A stretch of 64,000 nucleotides of DNA from NCBI RefSeq assembly GCF_001457775.1, contig NZ_CYSG01000014.1, positions 1 to 64,000 of the forward strand. Reading direction: 5' to 3'. Below the pieces are notes generated by a model, which worked only from the letters and a program-made list of their open reading frames with translations, ran no database searches and had not been told where the DNA came from. The DNA comes from Phaeobacter sp. CECT 5382. GTDB lineage: Bacteria; Pseudomonadota; Alphaproteobacteria; Rhodobacterales; Rhodobacteraceae. Positions within the stretch are counted from its first letter, which is position 1. The number at the start of each line of letters is the position of its first letter. Below, one piece after another: positions 53,182 to 62,979 of the stretch. The position numbers and the translations under genes are program-made.

Positions 53182-53553
53182 GGCGTTTTGCTTTCCGTCC
53201 ACTCGTCGGTCCATTCATCTGGGCTCTCTGTGTAATCAATGATTGCGCCGACGAAAACCGGAATTCCGCATCTGGCACGCATTGACTTTATCCACAGAAA
53301 CCGCCATGTGAGCGGCAGGTATCCTTCCCTGCCGCGTGAGCAGAGACCCCCGGACGCGCCATGATAGCGCGAAACACCCCGGCGTCTAGTGAAGTGCCAA
53401 GGTTCCCAAAATCACGCGTGGGGCACTCGCAAAACCCAGCGGACTGGCGCTCGCCAGCCCCCGCCCGAGGGCTTTGCCCCACCAGGCGCCAGCGCATCCT
53501 GCGACTGGCACAGACGGTTTTGCACGCGATGCAGGACCGCGAAAGGACGATAC
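53182..53553 (+). other. Upstream region of the DEAD-box helicase with small hairpins
   Basis: A 372-base interval without a convincing gene. CTGGCG-CT-CGCCAG (53444-53457) and GGGC-TTT-GCCC (53469-53479) are small stems in the probable leader of the helicase gene, and the stretch to 53510 is GC-rich. It also holds the fur-like promoter on the other strand. A structured leader, as in cold-inducible helicase genes, is possible but not shown. Confidence 0.4.
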
Positions 53554-54909
53554 GTGACTGAATTTTCAACAATGGGCCTGCCCGAACAAGTTCTGGCCCG
53601 TCTGGCCGATATGGGTCTGAAAGAGCCAACGCCAATCCAGGCGCGCGCTATTCCCCATGCGCTGAACGGCGAAGACGTGCTGGGCCTGGCCCAGACCGGC
53701 ACTGGCAAAACCGCCGCCTTTGGCGTGCCGCTGATTGCCCGGATGCTGGACTATGGCCGCAAACCTGCCGCGCATACTGTGCGTGGTCTGGTTCTGGCCC
53801 CCACCCGCGAGCTGGCCAACCAGATTGCTGCAACCCTGAAGGATCTGACCGAGGGCACTCCGATGAAGATCGGTCTGGTTGTCGGTGGTGTGTCCATCAA
53901 CCCACAAATCCAGCGCATTTCGCGTGGTACCGATATTCTGGTCGCCACCCCCGGCCGTTTGATCGACATTCTCGATCGCAAAGCGCTTGACTTGGGCTCT
54001 TGCGATTTTCTGGTGCTGGACGAGGCCGACCAGATGCTGGATCTCGGCTTTATCCATGCCCTTCGCAAGATCTCCTCGCTGCTTCCTGAAGAGCGCCAGA
54101 CCATGCTGTTTTCGGCCACTATGCCAAAGCAGATGAACGAGATTGCCAATTCCTACCTGCAGCGTCCCGTGCGCATTGAAGTCACCCCTCCCGGCAAACC
54201 TGCTGCCAAAGTGACACAATCGGTGCATTTCATCGCCAAGGCCGAAAAGCTGAGCCTGCTGAAAGAGCTGCTGGGTGAGCACAAGGATGAGCGCACGCTG
54301 GTCTTTGGCCGCACCAAGCACGGCATGGAAAAGCTGATGAAGGTGCTGGAAAAAGCCGGTTTCGCTGCCGCAGCCATCCATGGCAACAAAAGCCAGGGCC
54401 AGCGCGAACGCGCGCTCGCAGCGTTCAAATCAGGTCAGATTAAGGTGCTGGTTGCCACTGATGTTGCCGCCCGAGGGCTCGATATCCCCGACGTGAAATA
54501 TGTCTACAACTACGAGCTGCCCAACGTGCCGGACGCCTATGTGCACCGGATTGGCCGGACAGCGCGTGCCGGCAAGGATGGCCAGGCCGTTGCGTTTTGC
54601 GCACCAGACGAGATGGAAGAGCTGAAGGCTATTCAAAAGGTGATGAAGATCACCATCCCTACGGCCTCAGGCACGCCCTGGGAGGTCATGCCTGATCCCA
54701 AGGCCTCCCGCGGTGGCCGCCCCGGTGGCAAACCAGGCGGCGGGCGCCCCGGCGGCAACCGGGGCCGTCGTAACGGCGGCGGTGGCAGCGGCGGTGGTCG
54801 TGGCAAATCACAGGGCGCTGGTGGCGGTCAGGGTGCAGGTGGCGGCGCTCGAAGCGGCGGCAAGCCAGCAGGTTCGTCAGCTGGCGGCCAGCGTCGTCAG
54901 GCGCGCTAG
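53554..54909 (+). CDS. DEAD-box RNA helicase with an RGG-like tail
   Basis: A 451-residue ATP-dependent RNA helicase. Motifs in order: Q motif (LKEPTPIQARAIP), Walker A (AQTGTGKTAAFG), PTRELANQI, TPGRLIDIL, DEAD, SAT, VATDVAARGLDIPDV and HRIGRTARAG. The last 70 residues are rich in Gly/Arg repeats, as in RhlE- and DeaD-type cold-adaptation helicases. The GTG start has AAAGGA 6-7 bases upstream. Probably involved in RNA decay or ribosome assembly. Confidence 0.94.
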   Translation: MTEFSTMGLPEQVLARLADMGLKEPTPIQARAIPHALNGEDVLGLAQTGTGKTAAFGVPLIARMLDYGRKPAAHTVRGLVLAPTRELANQIAATLKDLTEGTPMKIGLVVGGVSINPQIQRISRGTDILVATPGRLIDILDRKALDLGSCDFLVLDEADQMLDLGFIHALRKISSLLPEERQTMLFSATMPKQMNEIANSYLQRPVRIEVTPPGKPAAKVTQSVHFIAKAEKLSLLKELLGEHKDERTLVFGRTKHGMEKLMKVLEKAGFAAAAIHGNKSQGQRERALAAFKSGQIKVLVATDVAARGLDIPDVKYVYNYELPNVPDAYVHRIGRTARAGKDGQAVAFCAPDEMEELKAIQKVMKITIPTASGTPWEVMPDPKASRGGRPGGKPGGGRPGGNRGRRNGGGGSGGGRGKSQGAGGGQGAGGGARSGGKPAGSSAGGQRRQAR

Positions 54910-55092
54910 GTTTCAGGCTCACCAAATATTGCAGACCCGTCCGCAGTCACAGTTAAATGACTTCCGTCGGAATTGGGGCTGCTTTCCAAAATGAAGGAGC
55001 GTCTGGTGCAAACCGGGCGCCCCTCTTTGCTTGGCAAGAACAAAAGCGGTGCCTACAGCAGACACACAGCGGCCCTTAGTCACCCCAAAAGC

Positions 55093-55791
55093 CTAGCTCG
55101 GGTACAGATCCGCCCAGACCGGCAGGTGATCCGACGCAATGTGGGCGGGTTGGGCAGAATGCACTCCCGCCTGTGCGGCTTGCAATCCCTCGCTCAGGGC
55201 AATGCGATCCAATGATGCCAGCGGCCGGAGCGCCGGAAAGCTGGGTTTGGCAGGCAGAAACTGCATCTCCGGTGCCAAAGACAGAAAACTGGGTTGGCGC
55301 GCCCAATCGTTGAAGTCTCCGGCCCAGACCGTCGGCACATCGGTCCATTTTCGGGTTTGCTCTGCCAGTCGTTGTACCTGTTCACGACGCGCCCCCCCCG
55401 TGAGACCCAGATGTGCGCCCACGACGCGAAAACTGCCGATTTCGGTGCCAAACTTGGCCCAGACAGCGCCACGTGGCTCAAGCCCCGGAAGGGTCAGATG
55501 CCCCTGTTGCTGTAGCTGGATGCTTTCGCCTTTCCACAGAATGGCATTGCCATGCCAGCCAAGAGAGCCCGCCCCGCCCAGATCAACCACCTGCCAGTTC
55601 GCCTCGTTCAAAACAAAATGCGGTAGGGCCGCAGGCCGCGGCGGCAGGCGTTTGTCGGCCTCCTGCAGCAGAACGATCTGCGCCCCGATCCGGTCGAGCA
55701 CTTGAAGGATACGCCGCGGCTGGCGGCGCAGGTCCAGGCCGATGCATTTCTGGATATTGTAGCTGGCCAATCGAAGCGTGGGTGTCGGCAT
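55093..55791 (-). CDS. Endonuclease/exonuclease/phosphatase family protein
   Basis: A 232-residue EEP-fold protein. The N-terminal LASYNIQKCIGLDL and VLLQEADKR give the first Asn and the catalytic Glu; GAHLGLTGGARR and VWAGDFNDW give the His and Asp/Asn pairs; ASDHLPVWADL is the closing motif. Such proteins act on DNA, phospholipids or phosphate esters; no closer assignment was possible. A perfect long hairpin lies in the upstream intergenic region. Confidence 0.82.
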   Translation of the reverse strand: MPTPTLRLASYNIQKCIGLDLRRQPRRILQVLDRIGAQIVLLQEADKRLPPRPAALPHFVLNEANWQVVDLGGAGSLGWHGNAILWKGESIQLQQQGHLTLPGLEPRGAVWAKFGTEIGSFRVVGAHLGLTGGARREQVQRLAEQTRKWTDVPTVWAGDFNDWARQPSFLSLAPEMQFLPAKPSFPALRPLASLDRIALSEGLQAAQAGVHSAQPAHIASDHLPVWADLYPS

Positions 55792-55956
55792 GGAGCCTCC
55801 TGAAACAACTTGGTTTTAGTGCCGCAGTTTTCTCCCGAAATCCACCACTCCCTTCGTCGCAGCCCCCAAAGCCCATTTTAAGAGTGCGCCGCCCAAGCCG
55901 CCCAAGCGGCAAGCGCTCCCGCCCAGCGCCGTCGCATCATAGATGCAACATTGCTG

Positions 55957-55999
55957 GTTGGGCGTGGCGCCGTGCCAAAGGCACGGCGCCACGCCCAAC
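55957..55999. repeat. Perfect 20-bp palindromic hairpin
   Basis: The 20-base arm at 55957-55976 is exactly complementary to 55980-55999, with a 3-base loop AAA. The stem is very GC-rich (GGCGTGGCGCCGTGCC part). It lies between two co-directional genes, followed by a stretch with TTTTTGTCAAAAAA (56012-56025). It may be a REP-type repeat or a transcript-processing/terminating structure. Confidence 0.8.
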
Positions 56000-56077
56000 G
56001 GGAGGTCAGCTTTTTGTCAAAAAAGGAGGCCGACGGGCGGGAGAGCTACGCCTCATGGGGGGCTGCCTCAGAGCCAC

Positions 56078-57496
56078 TCAGGTACCGCAGAAGGTCGCGC
56101 GGACAACCTCATCAGGCTTGGGTGGCTGGCGATATGCCACCGCGTCGGGTTGTTCCTCATAAGGGTGTGCCAAGATCTTGCTCAGCTGATGAAAGGGGGA
56201 AAAATCATTGGCCACTGCGGCTGCAATCATCTCTTCGATGCGATGATTGCGCGGAATGAAGCAGGGATTGGTCGCACGCATGACCGCCTTCGAGTCCTGC
56301 TCAGCCTGTTGCCGCTGCTTCCAGATAGTATGCCAAGCGTCAAACGCGGCGGGATCAGTAAACTCTGCCCGTGCATTGCCACCACTCAACGCGCGAAACG
56401 TGTTGGTAAAATCCGCCTGGTTCTCTGCCATGCGTTCCAAAAGGTCCGAAATCAAATCCAGATCACCGCTATCTACCGTCACCAGACCGATCTTGCGCCG
56501 GAACAGGCGCAGCCACTCCACCTCGATCAGCGATGGCATAGCATGAATGATCGCGGTTGCCTCTTCGACGCCGTCTTGCGGATCCTCCAGCTGCTGGATC
56601 AAAGCGGTGGCCAGCTGCGCCAGGTTCCACACCGCAATACTGGGCTGGTTTGCGTAGGCATAGCGCCCCATCCGATCGATCGAGGAAAACACCTGTTCCG
56701 GATGATATTCGTCCAGAAAGGCGCAGGGCCCATAGTCAATCGTTTCGCCGGAAATACTGCAGTTATCCGTATTCATCACCCCGTGAATAAAGCCGACCGA
56801 CATCCAGGCAGCAATCAACCCAGCCTGAGCATCGCGCACCGCGCGCAACAGCCCCATTGGTCCCTTGGCATCCGGGTAATGGCGGGCGATGGCATAATCA
56901 GTCAGCTGTTTCAGCGCCTCAGTCTGGCCGCGTGCCGCAAACAGCTGAAAGGTTCCGACCCGCAGGTGGCTGGCAGCGACGCGCGTCAGAATGGCGCCTG
57001 GCATGCCGCCTTCGCGCCAGACGGTTTCGCCTGTGGTCACAGCCGCCAGCGCGCGGGTGGTGGGAATGCCCAGCGCGTGCATCGCCTCCGAGACGACATA
57101 TTCCCGCAACACCGGTCCCAGCCAGGCGCGCCCGTCTCCCTGACGGGAATAGGGCGTACGTCCCGCCCCTTTGAGCTGGATATCATAGCGTTTTCCGTCC
57201 TGCCCCAGCACCTCGCCCAACAGCAAGGCGCGGCCATCGCCCAGTTGTGGATTGAAATTGCCAAACTGATGTCCGGCGTAGGCCTGCGCCAATGGCTCAG
57301 CCCCCTGCGCCAGTACATTGCCGGCAAAAACCTCTGCCATTTCAGGGATTTCGCCGGGGGCTATCTGCAACATCCGGGCGAGATCTTGGTTCAAAGCGAT
57401 CAGATGCGGCGCCTTCACAGGCTCCGGCAGCTGAGGGCTGTAGAAATGCGGCGCAAGGCGCGCAAATGTATTGTCAAAGGGGATATGCAAGCTCAT
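56078..57496 (-). CDS. selO: Protein adenylyltransferase SelO
   Basis: A 472-residue pseudokinase-fold enzyme that transfers AMP to protein hydroxyls. Motifs: AYAGHQFGNFNPQLGDGRAL (flipped nucleotide site), GAGRTPYSRQGDGRAWL, and GFIHGVMNTDNCSISGETID with the catalytic-loop Asn/Asp. The C-terminus ends ATFCGT: a Cys three from the end occupies the position of the selenocysteine in eukaryotic SelO. It is thought to act in redox stress responses. Confidence 0.93.
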   Translation of the reverse strand: MSLHIPFDNTFARLAPHFYSPQLPEPVKAPHLIALNQDLARMLQIAPGEIPEMAEVFAGNVLAQGAEPLAQAYAGHQFGNFNPQLGDGRALLLGEVLGQDGKRYDIQLKGAGRTPYSRQGDGRAWLGPVLREYVVSEAMHALGIPTTRALAAVTTGETVWREGGMPGAILTRVAASHLRVGTFQLFAARGQTEALKQLTDYAIARHYPDAKGPMGLLRAVRDAQAGLIAAWMSVGFIHGVMNTDNCSISGETIDYGPCAFLDEYHPEQVFSSIDRMGRYAYANQPSIAVWNLAQLATALIQQLEDPQDGVEEATAIIHAMPSLIEVEWLRLFRRKIGLVTVDSGDLDLISDLLERMAENQADFTNTFRALSGGNARAEFTDPAAFDAWHTIWKQRQQAEQDSKAVMRATNPCFIPRNHRIEEMIAAAVANDFSPFHQLSKILAHPYEEQPDAVAYRQPPKPDEVVRATFCGT

Positions 57497-57550
57497 GCCT
57501 CAAAGATATGTCACAGAAACGAATTTACCAGCATCAAGATGAGGCCCCCC

Positions 57551-57979
57551 ATGACTGCAGATGAAATCATAACAAAACTGCAACTTATGCGGCATCCCGA
57601 AGGCGGCTGGTATCGCCAGACCTGGATTGCTGCAACTCCAGAAGGCTCTGACGAACGTGCCTCGGGGACCTGCATCTATTTCCTGCTGCGCGCAGGCGAA
57701 GCCAGCCATTGGCACCGGGTGGATGCTACCGAGATCTGGCTCTTTCACTCTGGCGCACCGCTGGTTTTGTCGCTTACGCAATCCGATGCAGGCCCAGCCC
57801 GCGATCACCTGCTGAGCCCCGACCTAACCGAGGGCGAACCACAGATTATCGTCCCCGAAGGCCACTGGCAGGCGGCCCGCACCACCGGAGACTACACATT
57901 GGTCAGCTGCACCGTGTCACCGGGGTTTCGTTTTGAGGGATTCGAGCTGGCAGAACCGGGGTTTGATATCCCACGCTGA
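57551..57979 (+). CDS. Cupin-fold protein of the DUF985 family
   Basis: A 142-residue protein. The N-terminal LMRHPEGGWYRQTW is the family signature and ASHWHRVDATEIWLFHSGAP is the cupin motif-1 region with candidate metal-binding His and Glu; VSPGFRFEGFELAEPG closes the beta barrel. DUF985 proteins bind nucleotide- or sugar-like ligands in some structures; the role here is unknown. It is convergent with anmK and divergent from selO. Confidence 0.87.
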   Translation: MTADEIITKLQLMRHPEGGWYRQTWIAATPEGSDERASGTCIYFLLRAGEASHWHRVDATEIWLFHSGAPLVLSLTQSDAGPARDHLLSPDLTEGEPQIIVPEGHWQAARTTGDYTLVSCTVSPGFRFEGFELAEPGFDIPR

Positions 57980-58089
57980 GGTCAAATCCCTCGGCCGCCC
58001 TACACGGGTCAGTCTGCTTGTTGTCGTAGTTCTTTACGTCGCGCATTTCAGGCACAGGCACAGGCAAGGTCTATTTATAGCTGGGCGGC

Positions 58090-59208
58090 TTAGTGCAAGG
58101 CCTTTTCTGGCTGGCTGATCATGCCCCCGCCCACAGAAGCACGCACCCCGGTGGTACTGGGACAAGAGGTCGGCAAGCCGCGCGCCACCCGTACAGCCAG
58201 ATAGGCAAATGCCTGTGCTTCCAGCATATCCCCATCCAGTCCGACTTCTTCAATGGGAGCAACCGGACAATCAAGCGAAACCCTGAGCATTTCCATAAGC
58301 ACCGGGTTGTGACGCCCCCCTCCGGTGACCAACACCTTTGTGGGGGGTGTTGGGCAATGCTCCATCCCCTGTGCTACAGCTGCGGCACACATGGCCGTCA
58401 GCGTCGCCATGGCATCGGCATCACTCAATTCCTTGACCAGATCGATCATTTCCGCAAAATCATTCCGGTCCAGCGATTTTGGCGGCATCTTGGCAAAAAA
58501 TGGCTCGGCCAGGAACAGCTCCAACGCGCCGGTCTCCACCGTGCCTTTGCTGGCAATGCGCCCATCCTCATCGCAGGGCCTGCCCAGACGCGCCTGCATC
58601 AGATCATTCATCGGGGCATTTGCAGGCCCGGTATCAAAGGCAAGCAAGGCCCCAGGCTCATCCGGATCAGCAAATCGCGGATCGACATAGGTAATGTTGC
58701 CCACGCCACCCAGATTAAGAAAACAAAGGGGGGCGTCAGCTTTGATGTGTTTGGCGCAGGCAAAATGGAAAAACGGTGCCAAAGGCGCGCCTTCGCCGCC
58801 CATGGCAACATCATCAGAGCGAAAATCCCAAACTACCGGGCGCTGCAGCGCCTCAGCAAGGGCCGCACCATTGCCGACTTGTAACGTACCCTGCAGCCGC
58901 GGCGCATGGGCGAGGGTCTGTCCGTGAAACCCGATGAGATCGACATCCTCATAGCCCGCAAGCGCTTTTAGGTGAACCGCCTCCACCACCTCGGTCGCCG
59001 CCTCTACAGCCGGGCCGTGCCACTGACCAAGAGCCGCCCGCAAGACGGCACGCTCTGCGTCACTAAAGGAGCAATAGTCGCTTTGGCCAAAGCCCGCGAT
59101 TGTTATCCCGTCCGTTTCAACCACAGCCGTGTCGACGCCATCCAGCGAGGTGCCACTCATGGCCCCCAGCGCACGCACCATACCCGTTTTTGCAATCACC
59201 TTGCTCAT
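58090..59208 (-). CDS. anmK: Anhydro-N-acetylmuramic acid kinase
   Basis: A 372-residue kinase of cell-wall recycling, which phosphorylates and hydrates 1,6-anhydroMurNAc. The ATP site begins [24 protein letters not shown] and [14 protein letters not shown] are sugar/nucleotide loops, and [12 protein letters not shown] lies in the second lobe. ATG 59208 has GAGG 6 bases upstream; ATG 59220 is also in frame. It is divergent from tyrS. Confidence 0.94.
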   Translation of the reverse strand: MSKVIAKTGMVRALGAMSGTSLDGVDTAVVETDGITIAGFGQSDYCSFSDAERAVLRAALGQWHGPAVEAATEVVEAVHLKALAGYEDVDLIGFHGQTLAHAPRLQGTLQVGNGAALAEALQRPVVWDFRSDDVAMGGEGAPLAPFFHFACAKHIKADAPLCFLNLGGVGNITYVDPRFADPDEPGALLAFDTGPANAPMNDLMQARLGRPCDEDGRIASKGTVETGALELFLAEPFFAKMPPKSLDRNDFAEMIDLVKELSDADAMATLTAMCAAAVAQGMEHCPTPPTKVLVTGGGRHNPVLMEMLRVSLDCPVAPIEEVGLDGDMLEAQAFAYLAVRVARGLPTSCPSTTGVRASVGGGMISQPEKALH

Positions 59209-59404
59209 TGGCGGCCTCATTTTGTTCTAGTCTTGCGGCCCAAAGGTGTCGCGTTGCGTCCCCCGCAGTGCCGTGGTTCATACCTGTGCGCATCTCAGGC
59301 GGTTGTTTGCAATGATACAGCGGCAAATTAGTCGGGAAAACAGGTTCCATGTGTTCCATTTGCGTTTTATACACCACGGCGCACACCAATAGCCGAGGCA
59401 TGTT

Positions 59405-60661
59405 ATGACCTATCACCCAAAATCGGACTTCATCGCAGTCATGATGGAACGCGGGTTCCTTGCTGATTGCACCGATTATCAAGGCCTTGATGAGGCCCTG
59501 ATGCAGGGTGTGCGCCCGGCCTATATCGGCTTTGATGCCACGGCCAAATCTCTGCACGTCGGCTCGCTCATCCAGATCATGATGCTCCGCTGGTTTCAGA
59601 AAACCGGACATCAGCCGATCACCCTGATGGGCGGCGGCACCACCAAGGTGGGTGATCCTTCGTTTCGCGCCGACGAACGCCCGCTGCTGACCGAAAGCCA
59701 GATCGACGACAATATCGCCGGCATCAAAAAAGTGTTCTCGGCCTATATCGACTACGACAGCGATGCGCCAAACAAGGCGTTGATGCTGAACAATGCCGAA
59801 TGGCTGGACGGGCTCAACTACCTGGAGTTTTTGCGCGACATTGGCCGCCATTTCTCGGTGAACCGGATGCTGGCCTTTGAATCGGTCAAATCGCGTCTGG
59901 ACCGTGAACAGTCACTTTCGTTTCTTGAATTCAACTACATGATCCTGCAGGCCTATGATTTCTTGGAGCTCAATCGCCGTTATGGCTGCATCCTGCAGAT
60001 GGGTGGGTCTGATCAATGGGGCAATATCGTCAACGGTATCGACCTGACACGCCGCGTTCTGGACAATTCCATCTATGGGCTCACCTCGCCGCTGCTGACC
60101 ACATCAGATGGCAAAAAGATGGGCAAAAGTCAGGATGGCGCCGTCTGGCTGAACCCGGACATGCGCTCTCCCTATGAGTTCTGGCAGTTCTGGCGCAACA
60201 CCACCGACGCTGACGTCGGCCGCTTCCTCAAACTCTATACCGAGCTGCCTGTCGATGAATGCGACCGTCTGGGCGCGCTTGAGGGGTCGGACGTCAATGC
60301 CGCAAAGGTGATCCTCGCCAATGAGGTCACCAAACTGCTGCATGGTGCCGATGCTGCCGCGACAGCCGAGGCCACCGCGCGCGAGGTCTTTGAAAGGGGC
60401 GGTGTTGGCGATGATCTTCCGACGCTGACCTTGTCCCCAGCGGATCTTGGCGACGGGATCTCGATCGTTCAGTTGATTGTAAAATCCGGCCTGGCGAAAT
60501 CCGGCAAGGACGCCAAGCGTCTGATTGCCGAAAACGGTGCCAAGTTGGATGACCAGCCCCTGACGGACGCGGGTCTGTTCCTCGACGCCACTGCGCTCTC
60601 CTCTCCGATCAAACTATCGGCGGGTAAAAAACGCCATGCGCTGGTACAACTTGAAGGCTGA
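59405..60661 (+). CDS. tyrS: Tyrosyl-tRNA synthetase
   Basis: A 418-residue class Ic aminoacyl-tRNA synthetase that charges tRNA-Tyr. The HIGH-type motif is LHVGSLIQ in [24 protein letters not shown] in [11 protein letters not shown] is the KMSKS loop. A C-terminal S4-like RNA-binding domain contains [20 protein letters not shown]. It ends at a strong terminator at 60708-60736. Confidence 0.97.
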   Translation: MTYHPKSDFIAVMMERGFLADCTDYQGLDEALMQGVRPAYIGFDATAKSLHVGSLIQIMMLRWFQKTGHQPITLMGGGTTKVGDPSFRADERPLLTESQIDDNIAGIKKVFSAYIDYDSDAPNKALMLNNAEWLDGLNYLEFLRDIGRHFSVNRMLAFESVKSRLDREQSLSFLEFNYMILQAYDFLELNRRYGCILQMGGSDQWGNIVNGIDLTRRVLDNSIYGLTSPLLTTSDGKKMGKSQDGAVWLNPDMRSPYEFWQFWRNTTDADVGRFLKLYTELPVDECDRLGALEGSDVNAAKVILANEVTKLLHGADAAATAEATAREVFERGGVGDDLPTLTLSPADLGDGISIVQLIVKSGLAKSGKDAKRLIAENGAKLDDQPLTDAGLFLDATALSSPIKLSAGKKRHALVQLEG

Positions 60662-60707
60662 ACCTTTTCAGGCTGACAAATAGACTAGACACAATAGGAC
60701 CAGACAG

Positions 60708-60736
60708 AGAGGAGCCTCAAAGGCTCCTCTTTTTTT
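60708..60736 (+). terminator. Rho-independent terminator of tyrS
   Basis: AGAGGAGCCT-CAA-AGGCTCCTCT is a perfect 10-bp stem with a 3-base loop, followed by TTTTTT. Confidence 0.92.
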
Positions 60737-60824
60737 GCGGCTTACATTTGCCCCACCGTCAAATGGCGAGACAACCGGCTGCGCTTTCATTTTTCCCAAA
60801 ATTCCCGGAGTGTGAGGCAGAGCC

Positions 60825-60962
60825 TTATAAAAACAGCCAGTCCAACAGGCTCAACAGCACAAAGACCGGGATCGACAGAGCTGTCGCCACCAGAAAGGCA
60901 GCGGTCTTCGTCAGACGAGGATTGGGCGCAACCTGCCCCATGATTGTAGACTTCTTTTTCAT
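60825..60962 (-). CDS. Small membrane protein of 45 residues
   Basis: On the minus strand an open frame begins MKKKSTIMGQVAPNPRLTKT, continues with a 20-residue hydrophobic helix (AAFLVATALSIPVFVLLSLL) and ends DWLFL. The layout, a Lys-rich start, one membrane helix and a WLF tail, is that of a small inner-membrane protein. Codon use is GC-rich and matches its neighbours. Its start is 30 bases from the divergent acetyltransferase gene. The function is unknown. Confidence 0.6.
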   Translation of the reverse strand: MKKKSTIMGQVAPNPRLTKTAAFLVATALSIPVFVLLSLLDWLFL

Positions 60963-60992
60963 GACTTCATTAACCCTCATTTAGGTTTCTGA

Positions 60993-61952
60993 ATGGTAAA
61001 TGAATCCATGTTCGATTTATCGCCAGCTGATGTCATGCCCCGATCCGTGTCCCGATCTGACTTGCAAAATTCGGCGCTGCGCGCTTTGCCGCAAAGCGTC
61101 GAATTCCAGCGCGCCATGACTGCCTATGGACGCCCACCTTTGGTTCTGCCAGAACATGACAACATGGTCGTCACGCGTCGCACATTGCTGGACCGCTTTG
61201 ATGTCGCCATGATCAACCGTGCACCTCTTGCTGAACCACAACAGCTGTTTTCAACCCTGCGTCAAAGTGTTCTGAAACGGGTGCCGATCATTCTGTCACC
61301 GGAGCGTCCAAGCCCGGAACTCGGCAGTTTGGGGGCAGTGCCCCTGCTCAGCCCTGCCAGTGTCGCGCTGCTGCAGATTGCGCCCTGCTCCGACACGCGG
61401 CGCGCTGGCCTGCACCAAAAATGGCGCAACCGGCTCAACCATGCGACGGGCCATGACCTGCGCGTTACACGACAGAACATGCCGGACAACAGTGAACACT
61501 GGCTGTTCAAGGCAGACCTCATACAGCAACACCAACGTCAGTATCGCAGCTGGCCTGTGCCCCTAACACTTGCCTATGCGCGGGAAAACAAGGGACAGGC
61601 AAAACTGTTTCAGGCCCTACAGGGCAAAGAAATCCTGGCCGCTGTCCTCATCCTGCGCCACGGCGACAGCGCGAGCTATCACATTTCTCATACAACCGCG
61701 CTCGGCAAGGTTCTGTCGGCCCACAATCTTTTACTGTGGGAAGCTATAAGCTGGCTGGCGCAGAAAGGCTGTCGGCAGCTGGATCTGGGCGTCATCAACA
61801 CAGAAGACGCCCCCGGCCTGGCCCGCTTCAAACTCGGAACCGGGGCAAAGGTTTCCCAGCTGGGGGGCACCTGGCTCTTTTGGCCACCTATGGGACGCCT
61901 GCTGGCGCCGCTGGCCAGATGGGATCGCAGGATGATGTCCGCCACCCCTTGA
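60993..61952 (+). CDS. GNAT/FemAB-like acetyltransferase-fold protein
   Basis: A 319-residue protein with a C-terminal GNAT domain of the BioF2/FemAB-like type: KWRNRLNHATGHDLRVTRQN, a central YRSWPVPLTLAYAREN, and LILRHGDSASYHISHTTALG, followed by CRQLDLGVINTEDAPGLARF. Such domains transfer acyl or aminoacyl groups to peptidoglycan or lipids, or are of unknown function. An ATG at 61008 is an alternative start. It is divergent from the small membrane protein. Confidence 0.72.
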   Translation: MVNESMFDLSPADVMPRSVSRSDLQNSALRALPQSVEFQRAMTAYGRPPLVLPEHDNMVVTRRTLLDRFDVAMINRAPLAEPQQLFSTLRQSVLKRVPIILSPERPSPELGSLGAVPLLSPASVALLQIAPCSDTRRAGLHQKWRNRLNHATGHDLRVTRQNMPDNSEHWLFKADLIQQHQRQYRSWPVPLTLAYARENKGQAKLFQALQGKEILAAVLILRHGDSASYHISHTTALGKVLSAHNLLLWEAISWLAQKGCRQLDLGVINTEDAPGLARFKLGTGAKVSQLGGTWLFWPPMGRLLAPLARWDRRMMSATP

Positions 61953-62008
61953 TTGCCACCTGTTGACCGCCACGTCGCGCTAGACAGCGCATCACCTCTG
62001 GTGTTTAT

Positions 62009-62022
62009 TGAACAAATGTTCA
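62009..62022 (+). promoter_or_regulatory. Operator-like palindrome upstream of the SDR gene
   Basis: TGAACA-AA-TGTTCA, a 14-bp dyad with perfect 6-bp arms, 22 bases before the SDR start. TetR-type regulators of acyl-CoA metabolism bind dyads of this form, but the factor here is unknown. Confidence 0.5.
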
Positions 62023-62044
62023 GATACCTGGAGGAGCCCATCTC

Positions 62045-62800
62045 ATGAAACTCGCACAGACCTGCGCCATCGTTACCGGCGGCGCATCCGGCCTCGGCGA
62101 AGCCACAGCGCGCCACTTTGCCGAAAACGGCGCCAAAGTTACCATTCTGGATCGTGACGCAGAGCGCGGAGCACTGGTCGCCGGCGAAATCGGTGGGCAT
62201 TTTGTTCAGACAGATGTCACCGATGAGGCTTCGGTGGAGGCAGCCATCGCCTTTGCAGTAGAGAAAATGGGGCGCATTTCGGCCTGTGTAAACTGTGCAG
62301 GTATCGCCTATGGCATCAAGACCATTGGCCGAGACGGGGCACATCCTTTGGATGCCTTTCAACGCACCATCGACATCAATCTGGTCGGCACTTTCAACGT
62401 CGCCCGCCTCGCAGCTGTCGAGATTGCCAAAAACGACCCTGAATCCGATGGCGGGCGCGGCGTGATCATCAACACCGCCTCCATCGCAGCCTTTGACGGC
62501 CAAAAGGGCCAGGCCGCCTATGCCGCCTCCAAGGGCGGTGTGGTTGGCATGTGCCTTCCCATGGCCCGCGATCTGGCCTCCAGCGGTATTCGCGTCATGA
62601 CCATTGCCCCCGGCATCTTCATGACACCGATGCTGGCCGGCCTGCCCGAAGAAGTACAGCAGCAGCTGGCCGCAGATGTGCCAAATCCCGCCCGCCTGGG
62701 TGATCCGGCCGAATATGGCCAGCTTGCGGGCTTCATTGCCGAGGCAGGCTATCTGAATGGTGAAGTCATTCGCATCGACGGCGCCCTGCGCATGCGCTGA
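62045..62800 (+). CDS. SDR family 3-hydroxyacyl-CoA dehydrogenase-like protein
   Basis: A 251-residue short-chain dehydrogenase. The Rossmann motif is [14 protein letters not shown], then NCAGIAYG, a Ser in NTASIAAF and the catalytic YAASKGG. It resembles type-2 3-hydroxyacyl-CoA dehydrogenases (HSD17B10 type) acting on branched or short acyl-CoA. GGAGG lies 8 bases before the ATG, and a palindrome lies just upstream. Its role in acyl-CoA catabolism is inferred. Confidence 0.87.
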   Translation: MKLAQTCAIVTGGASGLGEATARHFAENGAKVTILDRDAERGALVAGEIGGHFVQTDVTDEASVEAAIAFAVEKMGRISACVNCAGIAYGIKTIGRDGAHPLDAFQRTIDINLVGTFNVARLAAVEIAKNDPESDGGRGVIINTASIAAFDGQKGQAAYAASKGGVVGMCLPMARDLASSGIRVMTIAPGIFMTPMLAGLPEEVQQQLAADVPNPARLGDPAEYGQLAGFIAEAGYLNGEVIRIDGALRMR

Positions 62801-62979
62801 TATCTGCGCCCCCCGCCCAACCGGTGGGGGGACATTTCCACAATTTCGCGCCAGTTTACCGCAAACCGGTACATCGCAGAAGTATTGGTACCTCTCCAGT
62901 CCATGTCCTACCCTCATAGCTTGATATTGACCTGCCCGGGGACCTGCCTCTAGTTGGGGTATCAAACAGGGGCGCGATC

